Counted from the stretch's first letter, positions 1 to 7,569 are shown. The stretch is 9,813 nucleotides of DNA from AM-2324 sp042091035 (GCA_042091035.1 JBELIG010000117.1:1-9813), one strand, 5' to 3'. Notes: generated from the letters alone by a model not told the origin. Made by a program: numbers and translations.

Positions 1-89
1 ATTCTTATCGACTACTCTGCATTGTTTAATTAGACATTTCTATTTTCTTACCCACATTTTTCATTTCACAAAATATACCATCCACTATC

Positions 90-1871
90 ATGTATGATAT
101 CCTTCAATTAAATGATATGCTCGTGCCAGAGCTTAAAGAACTTGCTGAGAAACTCAGTATAAAAGGTTACAAACGCCTAAACAAACAAGACCTTATTTAC
201 AAGATTCTAGATCAACAAGCAATTAGCGGAGATCAGGGAACTGAAACAAAAAGTAAAGAAAAGGCTGTAGAGCAAGACAAACCAAAAAAGAAAAAAGAAA
301 ATCCTCCTAGAAAAGCAAAAGCTCCTAGGGCTAAAAAAGAGGAAAAAGAAACCAAAGAAACAGATGGCTGGGAAACAGTTAGTCTTGAGAACAAAGAAGC
401 TGGAGAAGAAACAGAAACTCCTAAAAAAGAGCCTGTATCTAAACTTGAAGAGCTAGAGCGAAAGGACAGATCTAAGTTTAAGGACAACAGAAGAAACAAC
501 AACCGAAAGGAAGAGGACAACCCAAGGGAAGACAACAGAAGAAACAACAACCGAAAGGAAGAGGACAACCCAAGGGAAGACAACAGAAGAAATAACAACC
601 GAAAGGAGGAGGACAACTCAAGGGAAGACAATAGAAGAAATAACAACCCAAGGGAAGACAATAGAAGAGAAAACAACCCAAGGGAAAACAATAGAAGAAA
701 CAACAACCGTGCAGAGGATTCGAAAGTCCAGGAAGAGCCTAAATTCCAAATAGATTTAGATGGTATAATCGAAGGAGAAGGTATTCTCGAAATGATGCCT
801 GATGGTTATGGTTTCCTTAGGTCTTCTGATTACAACTACCTAACATCTCCGGATGATATTTATGTTTCTCCATCACAAATTAAATTATTTGGTCTCAAGA
901 CTGGAGATACGGTTCAAGGAGCAATTAGACCTCCAAAAGAGGGCGAAAAATATTTCGCATTGCTTAAGGTTGCAAAAATCAATGGTCTCGATCCTGTAGA
1001 AATAAGGAATAGAGTACCGTTCGACTATCTTACGCCTTTGTTCCCGGACGAAAAGTTCAACTTAAACACAACATCTAAAGATCTTTCCACTAGAACCATG
1101 GATCTTTTCACTCCTATTGGAAAAGGACAAAGAGGATTGATTGTTGCACAACCTAAGACAGGTAAAACTTTCTTATTGAAGGATCTTGCAAATGCAATTT
1201 CTAAGAATCACCCAGAGGTGTACATGATGGTTCTTCTAATCGACGAACGTCCTGAGGAGGTTACAGATATGAAGCGCTCAGTAAACGCTGAAGTTGTTGC
1301 ATCTACCTTTGACGAACCAGCAGATAATCACGTAAGAGTTGCGAATATAGTTTTACAAAAAGCAAAAAGACTTGTTGAGTGTGGACATGATGTAGTAATT
1401 CTACTAGATTCCATTACACGTTTAGCAAGAGCATACAATACAGTAGCACCTGCATCGGGTAAAGTACTTTCCGGTGGTGTAGAAGCAACTGCACTTCATA
1501 AGCCTAAAAAATTCTTTGGTGCTGCACGTAACATCGAAGATGGAGGTTCACTAACAATTATTGCTACGGCATTGATTGATACAGGTTCTAAGATGGACGG
1601 AGTAATCTTTGAGGAATTCAAAGGTACTGGTAATATGGAGCTTCAGTTGGATAGAAACATTGCTAACAAGCGTATGTTCCCAGCAGTTGATCTTACTAAA
1701 TCAAGTACACGTAGAGATGATCTTCTACTTGATAAAGAAGCGCAGCAGCGTATGCTTATCCTTAGAAATCACTTGGCAGATATGAAACCTATCGAAGCCA
1801 TGGAATTCTTGCGCAAGCATCTTATTCACACACAAAGTAATGAAGAGTTCTTAACATCAATGAACGGTTAA
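90..1871 (+). CDS. rho: Transcription termination factor Rho
   Basis: Hexameric RNA-dependent ATPase/helicase that loads on unstructured nascent RNA and terminates transcription in the cytoplasm. Domains of the 593-residue product: Rho N-terminal helical domain (about 5-43); a low-complexity Lys/Glu-rich then Asn/Arg-rich insert (about 50-215) with tandem repeats; cold-shock-like RNA-binding domain (about 225-298) with RNP1-like GYGFLR at 239-244 and the conserved PDDIYVSPSQI; RecA-type motor (about 305-590). Motor motifs are intact: P-loop PKTGKT 355-360, catalytic Glu386 in LLIDERPEE, Walker B ending at Asp440 in VVILLDSITRLARAYN, Q-loop near LSGGVEA (460-466), R-loop around FKGTGNMELQLDR, and arginines 528 and 541 matching E. 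coli R353 and R366. E. coli Rho has 419 residues; the excess is the insert, a known feature of Bacteroidota Rho. The ATG at 90 gives a proper N-terminal domain. No Shine-Dalgarno is visible. It is monocistronic and ends at a strong hairpin. Confidence 0.98.
   Translation: MYDILQLNDMLVPELKELAEKLSIKGYKRLNKQDLIYKILDQQAISGDQGTETKSKEKAVEQDKPKKKKENPPRKAKAPRAKKEEKETKETDGWETVSLENKEAGEETETPKKEPVSKLEELERKDRSKFKDNRRNNNRKEEDNPREDNRRNNNRKEEDNPREDNRRNNNRKEEDNSREDNRRNNNPREDNRRENNPRENNRRNNNRAEDSKVQEEPKFQIDLDGIIEGEGILEMMPDGYGFLRSSDYNYLTSPDDIYVSPSQIKLFGLKTGDTVQGAIRPPKEGEKYFALLKVAKINGLDPVEIRNRVPFDYLTPLFPDEKFNLNTTSKDLSTRTMDLFTPIGKGQRGLIVAQPKTGKTFLLKDLANAISKNHPEVYMMVLLIDERPEEVTDMKRSVNAEVVASTFDEPADNHVRVANIVLQKAKRLVECGHDVVILLDSITRLARAYNTVAPASGKVLSGGVEATALHKPKKFFGAARNIEDGGSLTIIATALIDTGSKMDGVIFEEFKGTGNMELQLDRNIANKRMFPAVDLTKSSTRRDDLLLDKEAQQRMLILRNHLADMKPIEAMEFLRKHLIHTQSNEEFLTSMNG
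483..719 (+). repeat. In-frame tandem repeats in the Rho insert
   Basis: Three consecutive 48-base units (483-530, 531-578, 579-626) each encode DNRRNNNRKEEDNPRE or, in the third, the same with Ser for Pro. Units 1 and 2 are identical at all 48 bases; unit 3 differs at three. Two 30-base units follow (627-656, 657-686), encoding DNRRNNNPRE and DNRRENNPRE. These look like the 48-base unit with 18 bases (RKEEDN) removed in frame. A decayed copy, NNRRNNNRAED, covers 687-719. Units 1 and 2 contain no T on the coding strand. All length differences are multiples of three, so the reading frame survives. The identical neighbouring copies suggest recent duplication by slippage or recombination. The encoded peptide is almost certainly disordered. 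Confidence 0.95.
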
Positions 1872-1887
1872 TAAGGCTCGATATAAT

Positions 1888-1924
1888 AAAAAAAGCCACT
1901 CCGAAGTTTCGGAGTGGCTTTTTT
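1888..1924. terminator. Bidirectional intrinsic terminator between rho and the T9SS gene
   Basis: A near-perfect hairpin with a 10-base-pair GC-rich stem (GCCACTCCGA at 1895-1904 pairing with TCGGAGTGGC at 1909-1918) and a 4-base loop. It is flanked by seven A on the left (1888-1894) and six T on the right (1919-1924). It therefore reads as a Rho-independent terminator on both strands. It begins 16 bases after the rho stop codon and ends 25 bases before the stop of the convergent minus-strand gene, so it can end both transcripts. Confidence 0.92.
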
Positions 1925-1949
1925 CATTATACCTAAATCGATAAATAAC

Positions 1950-3086
1950 TTAAGGCTTAATTACAGTCATCTTCTTAGTAAACAATCTTTGGTTCTCTTT
2001 AGTCTCCAAGGAATATAGATAGGTCCCTTGACTAAGCTCAGCAACATCAATTTTAAGACTTTTATTGCCAGAGATATCAAGTTGTTTCCCAAGTACTTTT
2101 GTGCCCACAATATTATAGATGGACAATTCATAAGTACCTTCAGGAATATTCACAAACTCAAATTTCGCATCAAAGTATACTGGATTTGGATAAACATAAG
2201 CACCAGGCTCCGTCCAGTTGATTGGATCAAGTGAAGAAATCATTCCGCCAGATTTAAAAGTAACCGACTCAACATCCTCAGGACTCTCTTGGTTCATGAA
2301 TAATTCTACCAATGCTTCTTTTGCTGTATTAGAATAAAAGTGATGGCTAACAACCTCTGTTTCACCTAAAACCTCTGAAAGTCCAACTAAATCAGTAATA
2401 TCTTGCCAATCAAAGAAAGGTATTTTTGCTTCTAGCCTGATTGAAACTACTTGCTCCTTACGCACTTTAAGCACAGAAAAACTTCCAATGGCAAGCTCAA
2501 CAGTTCCATAAGCATCAACTAAATCATCTGTCACTCTATTGATCTTAAGCCTAAAAGAATCTGGGGTAATTGGCAAAGAATCTAAAATACCAAACGGAAT
2601 ATCCTCTGAAGCAAATGGAAGTAAAGCATTTGACTCCGAAGAAAAACTATCTCCGTAAGACATCGGGGCTCTTCGCTCCACGACTGGAGGAGAGAACTTA
2701 ATTAAAGCATTCAGACCTAGACCTATTGGATCATCTCCAAAATATCCTAAATTCAAGATTTCATCTCCAGTTATCTGATAGTAATTCTCTACATCACCGA
2801 TAGCCAATACAAAAACGTTTGCATTTGGAAATTCACTTCCAGCAGTTGAGTTTGCAGGGTCATCATAAATCAATTCTGATGAAAAAGGCGCGACTAGATC
2901 TTGAAAATCCCAGATTTGTTCTCCGGTTTGATTTGAATCAAAACTAATGCTAGGCATATTGTCAGTAGCGCTTACTAGTGTGTCACCTAAATATGGAAAT
3001 GAACCATTAGATAAGGTAATTTGCCCAAACAATGGACTACTAAAAACCAATAAAGTAAGAATTGAAAATATGTAATTTTGCCTCAT
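1950..3086 (-). CDS. Secreted protein with T9SS type A sorting domain, function unknown
   Basis: A 378-residue exported protein. Residues 1-21 form a Sec signal peptide: basic start (MRQ), hydrophobic core (IFSILTLLVF) and likely cleavage after LFG before Gln22. Residues about 297-378 are a type A T9SS C-terminal sorting domain. Its features are the YPNP motif at 299-302, then beta-strand segments including YELSIYNIVGTKV, a Gly-Thr-Tyr turn (SQGTYLYSL) and a basic end KKMTVIKP. Such tails are recognised by the Bacteroidota type IX system and usually removed as cargo crosses the outer membrane. The body (about 22-295) matches no enzyme family I recognise; it contains QIWDFQDL near 57-64 and looks beta-rich. 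The protein has no cysteine at all. Its start lies 62 bases after the stop of the ABC exporter, same strand, with no terminator between, so read-through is possible. Secretion route is well supported; function is not. Confidence 0.85.
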   Translation of the reverse strand: MRQNYIFSILTLLVFSSPLFGQITLSNGSFPYLGDTLVSATDNMPSISFDSNQTGEQIWDFQDLVAPFSSELIYDDPANSTAGSEFPNANVFVLAIGDVENYYQITGDEILNLGYFGDDPIGLGLNALIKFSPPVVERRAPMSYGDSFSSESNALLPFASEDIPFGILDSLPITPDSFRLKINRVTDDLVDAYGTVELAIGSFSVLKVRKEQVVSIRLEAKIPFFDWQDITDLVGLSEVLGETEVVSHHFYSNTAKEALVELFMNQESPEDVESVTFKSGGMISSLDPINWTEPGAYVYPNPVYFDAKFEFVNIPEGTYELSIYNIVGTKVLGKQLDISGNKSLKIDVAELSQGTYLYSLETKENQRLFTKKMTVIKP

Positions 3087-3148
3087 GCTCTAAGCTTTGA
3101 AAATATTAGTCGATTCTACAAGTTAATAATATTTTTCTATGTAAGCTG

Positions 3149-4972
3149 TTAAATTCCTTGCAGCTCGACCAATTTTTTATATATGCCCGACAATTCTAAC
3201 AATTCGTCATGCTTACCACTTTCCACAATCGATCCTTCACGCATAACTATTATTTTATCACAATGCTGTATCGTAGATAATCTATGCGCAATTACAATTG
3301 ATGTTCTATGTTTCATTACCTTTTCCAAAGCATCCTGAACAAGGCGCTCAGATTCAGAATCCAAAGCTGAAGTTGCTTCATCCAAAATCAATATTTCGGG
3401 ATTCTTAAGGACTGCACGTGCAATTGTCAAGCGCTGCCGTTGGCCGCCACTCAACTTCATGCCTCGATCACCAATCACTGTATCGTAACCAGCCTCTGTC
3501 TCAAGAATGAAATCATGCGCATTAGCTACTTTCGCAGCTTGTAGAATCTCCTCTTCACTTGCATGCTCGACTCCAAAAGCTATATTACTCCGAATACTAT
3601 CATTGAAAAGAATAGCATCTTGTGAAATAAATCCTATTAAATTTCTATAACTCTTTTGCTTAAAGGATTGAATATCTTGCCCGTCTAACAGAACCCTACC
3701 CTTATTAGGGTCATAAAATCTGTTTATAAGACTTGCGATTGTCGACTTACCTGAACCAGACTGTCCAACCAAAGCTATTGACTGACCTTTAGGAATCTCA
3801 AGACTCAGATCTTTCAGAATCAACTTCTCGTCGTAAGAAAAAGAAACATGCTCTAGCCTAAGCCCAGAGGCAAAACCAGGTACTTCTTTTGCGTCAGGAA
3901 GATCTTCCATAGGATTTTCTGTTTCAAGAATCTCCAAAATACGATCTGCTGAAGCCTCTCCCCTTTTAATATCATAAAAAGCATTAGACAATGACTTTGC
4001 AGGCACAGTTACTTGATAGAATAAAACAATATAAGTAATGAAAAAATCAGCCTCTAATTCATTTGTATTCAAAATAAGATTCCCTCCATACCATACAATT
4101 ACGATTAGTATAAGTGCTCCTAATATTTCGCTTATCGGTGAAGACAAATCTCTTCTAAACATGGTTTGGTTCATGTATTTGAAATACCGCTGATTTGAAT
4201 CCCGGAAACTATCATGCACGCGCTTCTCTGCTACATAAGACTTAATGATACTGAAGCCTGTAAGATGTTCCTCCAACTGAGAGAGTAAAACACCTATCTC
4301 TTTTTTAGCTGCCTGCGCCGGTTTCTTTAAAGTCTTCCCAATCCTAGAAATTATAAATCCGGATACGGGCAGCAGCAAAATAACTAGCAAAGTCAATTTT
4401 GCACTAAAAAGGATCAGAATGATCAAGGTCATTATAATCATTAAGGGGTCCTGGACTAAACGATGAACAGAAGAAAGTACTGCCCATTGAATATCAAGAA
4501 CATCCGAAGAAAATCTTGCGATAAGATCGCCTTTGCGTTTTTCCGAAAAGTAGGACACAGGCAAATCTAGGATCTTTGCATGTAACTTCGAACGGATATC
4601 TCGCTCTACAGCATTTTTGATAAAGGTAATACAGATGGACCCCAAGAATCGGAATACATTTTTAAGCAAGAACAAGACAACCATCAGGACCAAAACATAG
4701 AATAATAACTTATGCGCTCCAAGTGTTTCCGAAAAGGAATACATTTTATAGTTCAGCTGACCCGTAACATAGTCCTTGAGACCAAGTATTCCTGTATACG
4801 GGACAGGTTCAGCAACGGATCCTCCCTTCTCAAAGATAATCCTCAATATTGGAATAAGGGTAGTGATGGAAGCCAAAGAAAAGATCACTGTTCCAACATT
4901 AAAAATGATGGATAATATTATTTGCCTTCTGTAAGGCAATGCAAATCTAAGGATCTTAAAATACTGCTTCAT
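3149..4972 (-). CDS. MsbA-type ABC exporter, fused membrane and ATPase domains
   Basis: A 607-residue half-transporter that should dimerise in the inner membrane and use ATP to export a lipid or hydrophobic compound. The membrane domain (about 1-335) has six predicted helices near 17-43, 88-115, 165-188, 190-210, 280-302 and 308-328. A longer than usual loop (about 45-87) lies between the first two. The ATPase domain (about 370-607) has every motif: Walker A GQSGSGKST 403-411, Q-loop Gln451 in FISQD, signature LSGGQ 507-511, Walker B ILILDE ending at catalytic Glu532, D-loop SALD 535-538 and switch His563 in IAHRLS. Length and order match the MsbA/multidrug exporter family; lipid A flippase MsbA is possible, but substrate cannot be read from sequence, so I give no symbol. 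A terminator hairpin separates it from accC upstream. The start fits the family; no Shine-Dalgarno is visible. Confidence 0.95.
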   Translation of the reverse strand: MKQYFKILRFALPYRRQIILSIIFNVGTVIFSLASITTLIPILRIIFEKGGSVAEPVPYTGILGLKDYVTGQLNYKMYSFSETLGAHKLLFYVLVLMVVLFLLKNVFRFLGSICITFIKNAVERDIRSKLHAKILDLPVSYFSEKRKGDLIARFSSDVLDIQWAVLSSVHRLVQDPLMIIMTLIILILFSAKLTLLVILLLPVSGFIISRIGKTLKKPAQAAKKEIGVLLSQLEEHLTGFSIIKSYVAEKRVHDSFRDSNQRYFKYMNQTMFRRDLSSPISEILGALILIVIVWYGGNLILNTNELEADFFITYIVLFYQVTVPAKSLSNAFYDIKRGEASADRILEILETENPMEDLPDAKEVPGFASGLRLEHVSFSYDEKLILKDLSLEIPKGQSIALVGQSGSGKSTIASLINRFYDPNKGRVLLDGQDIQSFKQKSYRNLIGFISQDAILFNDSIRSNIAFGVEHASEEEILQAAKVANAHDFILETEAGYDTVIGDRGMKLSGGQRQRLTIARAVLKNPEILILDEATSALDSESERLVQDALEKVMKHRTSIVIAHRLSTIQHCDKIIVMREGSIVESGKHDELLELSGIYKKLVELQGI

Positions 4973-4976
4973 ACTA

Positions 4977-4984
4977 CAAAAATA
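4977..4984 (-). promoter_or_regulatory. Candidate -7 element of the ABC exporter gene
   Basis: On the minus strand this reads TATTTTTG, an exact match to the Bacteroidota -7 consensus TAnnTTTG. It ends only four bases before the ATG at 4972. No TTG lies at the usual distance upstream for a -33 element. If used, transcription would begin at or next to the A of the start codon and give a leaderless mRNA. The region is very AT-rich, so a chance match is quite possible. Confidence 0.3.
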
Positions 4985-5010
4985 TAATAATTGTTATTGC
5001 ATTTAAACAG

Positions 5011-5035
5011 AAAAGGCAGGTATGATACCTGCCTT
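5011..5035 (-). terminator. Intrinsic terminator after accC
   Basis: A 10-base-pair stem (AAGGCAGGTA at 5013-5022 pairing with TACCTGCCTT at 5026-5035) with a 3-base loop. In the minus-strand transcript it begins 21 bases after the accC stop and is followed by a short U tract (TTTTCTGTTT, including stem bases). It should close the fabH-efp-accB-accC transcript and separate it from the ABC exporter. The U tract is short, so termination may be partial. The other side lacks a T run, so it should work in one direction only. Confidence 0.75.
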
Positions 5036-5056
5036 CCCATTATATTTTAACCTAAA

Positions 5057-6409
5057 TTATTTAATTTCTTCAGGTTTCATCTCGAAATCATTCAGGAATC
5101 CAGTATGGAAATTACCTGATCTAAATCGTTCATCCTTCATCAATTGCTTATGGAAAGGAATAGTAGTCTTAACCCCTTCAATAATAAATTCATCAAGTGC
5201 TCGCTCCATCTTAGTGATACATTCATCACGAGTCTGCGCTCTACAAATAAGCTTTGCAATCATTGAATCATAAAATGGAGGAATCTGATATCCTGCATAC
5301 ACATGTGTATCAACTCGCACACCATGTCCTTTCGATGAATGGAAAGAACTGATTTTTCCAGGACTTGGTCTGAAGTCATTATATACATCCTCTGCATTGA
5401 TACGCACCTCAATTGCATGCATCTTAGGATAATAATTCTTTCCTGAGATCTTTTCTCCAGCAGCTATTTTAATCTGCTCCTTGATTAGATCAAAATCAAT
5501 AACTTCCTCTGTAACAGGATGTTCTACCTGGATTCTAGTATTCATCTCCATGAAATAGTAATTCTTGTACTTATCGACAAGAAATTCCACAGTACCAACA
5601 CCTTCATACCGAATAGACTCCCCAGCCTTAATAGCTGATTGCCCCATACGCTCTCTTAATTCTTCATCAAGAAATGGAGAAGGACATTCCTCAACCAGTT
5701 TTTGGTGACGTCTTTGTATAGAACACTCGCGCTCAGAAAGGTGACAAACCTTTCCAAATTGATCCCCAGCAATCTGAATCTCAACGTGTCTCGGTTCCTC
5801 AATATATTTTTCCATATACATACCTGCATTCCCAAAAGAAGCCTCTGCTTCTCTACTGGCAGTCTTCCAAGCATGTTCAAATTCATCTGGAGCCCAGACT
5901 ATACGCATCCCCTTACCACCACCTCCAGCAGTTGCTTTAAGGATAACAGGATAACCAATCTCTTCAGCCTTAACTAAACTTGATTCAATTTCTTTGATTA
6001 GACCACCAGAACCAGGCACCACAGGCACATTGGCCTTGATCATAGTTTCTTTCGCCGTAATCTTATCACCCATCTTGCGGATCATATCAGGAGATGGACC
6101 TATAAACTTGATACCATACTCATTACAGATCTCTGCAAAATCAGCATTTTCGGCTAAAAATCCATAACCCGGGTGAATAGCATCTGCATTGGTGATTTCT
6201 GCCGCTGCCATGATACTTGGAATACTCAAATATGAATCCGTTGAAGATGGAGGACCTATACATACTGCTTCATCAGCAAAACGCACATGTAAACTATCTC
6301 TATCTGCTGTTGAATAAATTGCAACAGTCTTAATATTCATTTCCCTACAAGTACGAATAATACGCAGTGCTATTTCACCACGATTCGCAATGAGAACTTT
6401 ATTGAACAT
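5057..6409 (-). CDS. accC: Acetyl-CoA carboxylase, biotin carboxylase subunit
   Basis: Carboxylates the biotin on AccB using ATP and bicarbonate, the first half-reaction of acetyl-CoA carboxylase in cytoplasmic fatty acid synthesis. The 450-residue length is normal for a stand-alone AccC. The N-terminal domain starts FNKVLIANRGEIALRI (2-17) and includes HPGYGFLAEN (79-88). The ATP-grasp domain carries Lys116, Lys158, the glycine-rich loop GGGGKGM (162-168), His209, Glu275, Glu288 and the catalytic stretch NTRIQVEHPVTE (290-301) with Arg292, Gln294, Val295 and Glu296 at the same numbers as in E. coli. The C-terminal domain begins near 332 (AIEVRINAED). No carrier or transferase domain is fused, unlike propionyl- or pyruvate-carboxylase chains, which with adjacent accB favours AccC. 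It starts 45 bases after accB and precedes a terminator hairpin. AccA and AccD are not in the window. Confidence 0.97.
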   Translation of the reverse strand: MFNKVLIANRGEIALRIIRTCREMNIKTVAIYSTADRDSLHVRFADEAVCIGPPSSTDSYLSIPSIMAAAEITNADAIHPGYGFLAENADFAEICNEYGIKFIGPSPDMIRKMGDKITAKETMIKANVPVVPGSGGLIKEIESSLVKAEEIGYPVILKATAGGGGKGMRIVWAPDEFEHAWKTASREAEASFGNAGMYMEKYIEEPRHVEIQIAGDQFGKVCHLSERECSIQRRHQKLVEECPSPFLDEELRERMGQSAIKAGESIRYEGVGTVEFLVDKYKNYYFMEMNTRIQVEHPVTEEVIDFDLIKEQIKIAAGEKISGKNYYPKMHAIEVRINAEDVYNDFRPSPGKISSFHSSKGHGVRVDTHVYAGYQIPPFYDSMIAKLICRAQTRDECITKMERALDEFIIEGVKTTIPFHKQLMKDERFRSGNFHTGFLNDFEMKPEEIK

Positions 6410-6454
6410 AACTTCAAAATTTTAGCAAGATTGTAAATTTGAATCCTTTATAGA

Positions 6455-6964
6455 TTATGCAGGATCCACTAAGAACAATACCTGATCATATTCGATAGGC
6501 TGAGCATCTTCCACCATCACCTGTACAATTGTACCACTTACCTCAGTCTCTATCTCATTAAATAGTTTCATTGCCTCAACTATACAGACTACATCACCTG
6601 TAGAGATCTTATCACCTACTTTTGCAAATGGTGGATTCTCTGGTGAAGCAGAACGATAGAACGTTCCTACTATTGGAGAGCGAACTTCTAAGTAGTTGGA
6701 AGTATCTGCTTTTTCTTCTTTTGCATCCGTCACAGGTGCAGGAGCTGAAGGTGCTGCGGGTGCCGCAGGTGCCTGAAAAGCTTGCTGCACTGGCATTTGA
6801 GCAGAAGGATATTGCATTAGAGGTTGTTGAACAACAATTGCCTTATCTCCCTGTTCATCTCCCTTTTTTATGGAGATATTAAATTCACCATCCTTCATTT
6901 TAAACTCTGTAAGGTTGGTTTTATTGATCAACTTTATTAAGTCTTGTATTTCCTTAAAATTCAT
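6455..6964 (-). CDS. accB: Biotin carboxyl carrier protein of acetyl-CoA carboxylase
   Basis: Carries the biotin that moves a carboxyl group from AccC to the transferase subunits AccA/AccD. The 169-residue protein has three parts: an N-terminal segment (about 1-40, NFKEIQDLIKLINKTNLTEFKM) typical of AccB; a flexible Ala/Pro/Gln-rich linker (about 45-88); and a biotinyl domain (about 91-169). The biotin attachment site is Lys133 in VEAMKLFNE. The thumb, SPENPPF at 107-113 (ASPENPPFAKVGD in context), is typical of acetyl-CoA carboxylase carriers and distinguishes this from propionyl-CoA or oxaloacetate carboxylase carriers. Attachment needs a biotin ligase (BirA) encoded elsewhere. It lies 38 bases after efp and 45 before accC, same strand, consistent with one transcript. 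The leader is A/T-rich with no clear Shine-Dalgarno. Confidence 0.97.
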   Translation of the reverse strand: MNFKEIQDLIKLINKTNLTEFKMKDGEFNISIKKGDEQGDKAIVVQQPLMQYPSAQMPVQQAFQAPAAPAAPSAPAPVTDAKEEKADTSNYLEVRSPIVGTFYRSASPENPPFAKVGDKISTGDVVCIVEAMKLFNEIETEVSGTIVQVMVEDAQPIEYDQVLFLVDPA

Positions 6965-7002
6965 TTTTCAAAAATTGTATGTTGAGGATAGAATTGTAAT
7001 TA

Positions 7003-7569
7003 TTAGGATTTAACGCGCTCTACATAACTAGCATCACGTGTGTCAATCTTAACTCTATCGCCTTGATTAACAAAAAGAGGAACACGGATCTCTAATCCAG
7101 TTTCAATAGTAGCGGGTTTTAATGTATTCGTAGCTGTATCGCCCTTCAAGCCTGGCTCTGTGTATGTGATTTCCATTTCTACGTACTGAGGCAACTCTAT
7201 TTGAAGTGGGATCTCTTTATCGGCATGAAAAAGAATCTCAATCATCATCTCTTCCTTAAGCAAACCCGGCCTATCTAAAAGCTTTTCATCAAGCATTACC
7301 TGCTCAAAAGACTCAGTATTCATGAAATTATACCCAAAATCATCTTTATAAAGATATTGATAATCTCTGCGCTCAACACGAACGATTGAAATCTTGTGAC
7401 CAGCAGAAAATGTATTTTCTACCACTCGCCCATGTGTTAAACTCTTAAGTTTTGTACGAACGAAAGCAGCCCCTTTACCTGGTTTTACATGCTGAAACGA
7501 AACAACTGTCCAGATATCATTATTCAGTTCGATACATAATCCATTACGGATCTCACTTGTATTAGCCAT
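7003..7569 (-). CDS. efp: Translation elongation factor P
   Basis: Binds stalled ribosomes near the E site and promotes peptide bonds at polyproline stretches. The 188-residue length is standard. An N-terminal KOW-like domain (about 1-63) carries the exposed loop KPGKGAAF with Lys32, equivalent to E. coli Lys34, the residue modified by beta-lysylation in that species. Two OB-type domains follow (about 65-128 and 130-186); the last includes TEPGLKGDTATN and the family signature region near LEIRVPLFVNQGD. A Lys rather than Arg at the tip argues against the rhamnosylated EF-P subfamily; no modification enzyme is encoded here. It sits between fabH (65 bases upstream) and accB (38 bases downstream) on the same strand, and has its own candidate -7 element. 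Confidence 0.97.
   Translation of the reverse strand: MANTSEIRNGLCIELNNDIWTVVSFQHVKPGKGAAFVRTKLKSLTHGRVVENTFSAGHKISIVRVERRDYQYLYKDDFGYNFMNTESFEQVMLDEKLLDRPGLLKEEMMIEILFHADKEIPLQIELPQYVEMEITYTEPGLKGDTATNTLKPATIETGLEIRVPLFVNQGDRVKIDTRDASYVERVKS

Noticed and set aside
1..89. Search for a rho promoter (TTG at 23-25 and TATTTTCT at 41-48)
   Set aside because: The spacing is only 15 bases and the second element has two mismatches to TAnnTTTG, so it is no better than chance in such AT-rich sequence. The true promoter may lie to the left of the window.
233..706. Long minus-strand open frames (157 and 67 residues) opposite the Rho insert, rich in Leu/Ser/Phe or Cys/Phe/Pro
   Set aside because: They exist because the plus-strand repeat has almost no T, so antisense stop codons cannot occur. 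The translations are only the repeat's complement, and the Rho frame is clearly the coding one.
3100..3135. Inverted repeat AAAATATTA / TAATATTTT between the ABC exporter and the T9SS gene
   Set aside because: Arms are pure A/T with an 18-base loop and no following T run; too weak for a terminator and expected by chance.
5656..5977. Open frames on both strands within accC (76 and 91 residues)
   Set aside because: They overlap the conserved ATP-grasp coding sequence in other frames and show no recognisable protein features.
6455..6964. Idea that EF-P directly controls AccB translation through its Pro-rich linker
   Set aside because: The linker alternates Ala and Pro and has no run of three prolines; only isolated PP pairs occur in AccB and AccC, so no strong EF-P-dependent stall site is visible.
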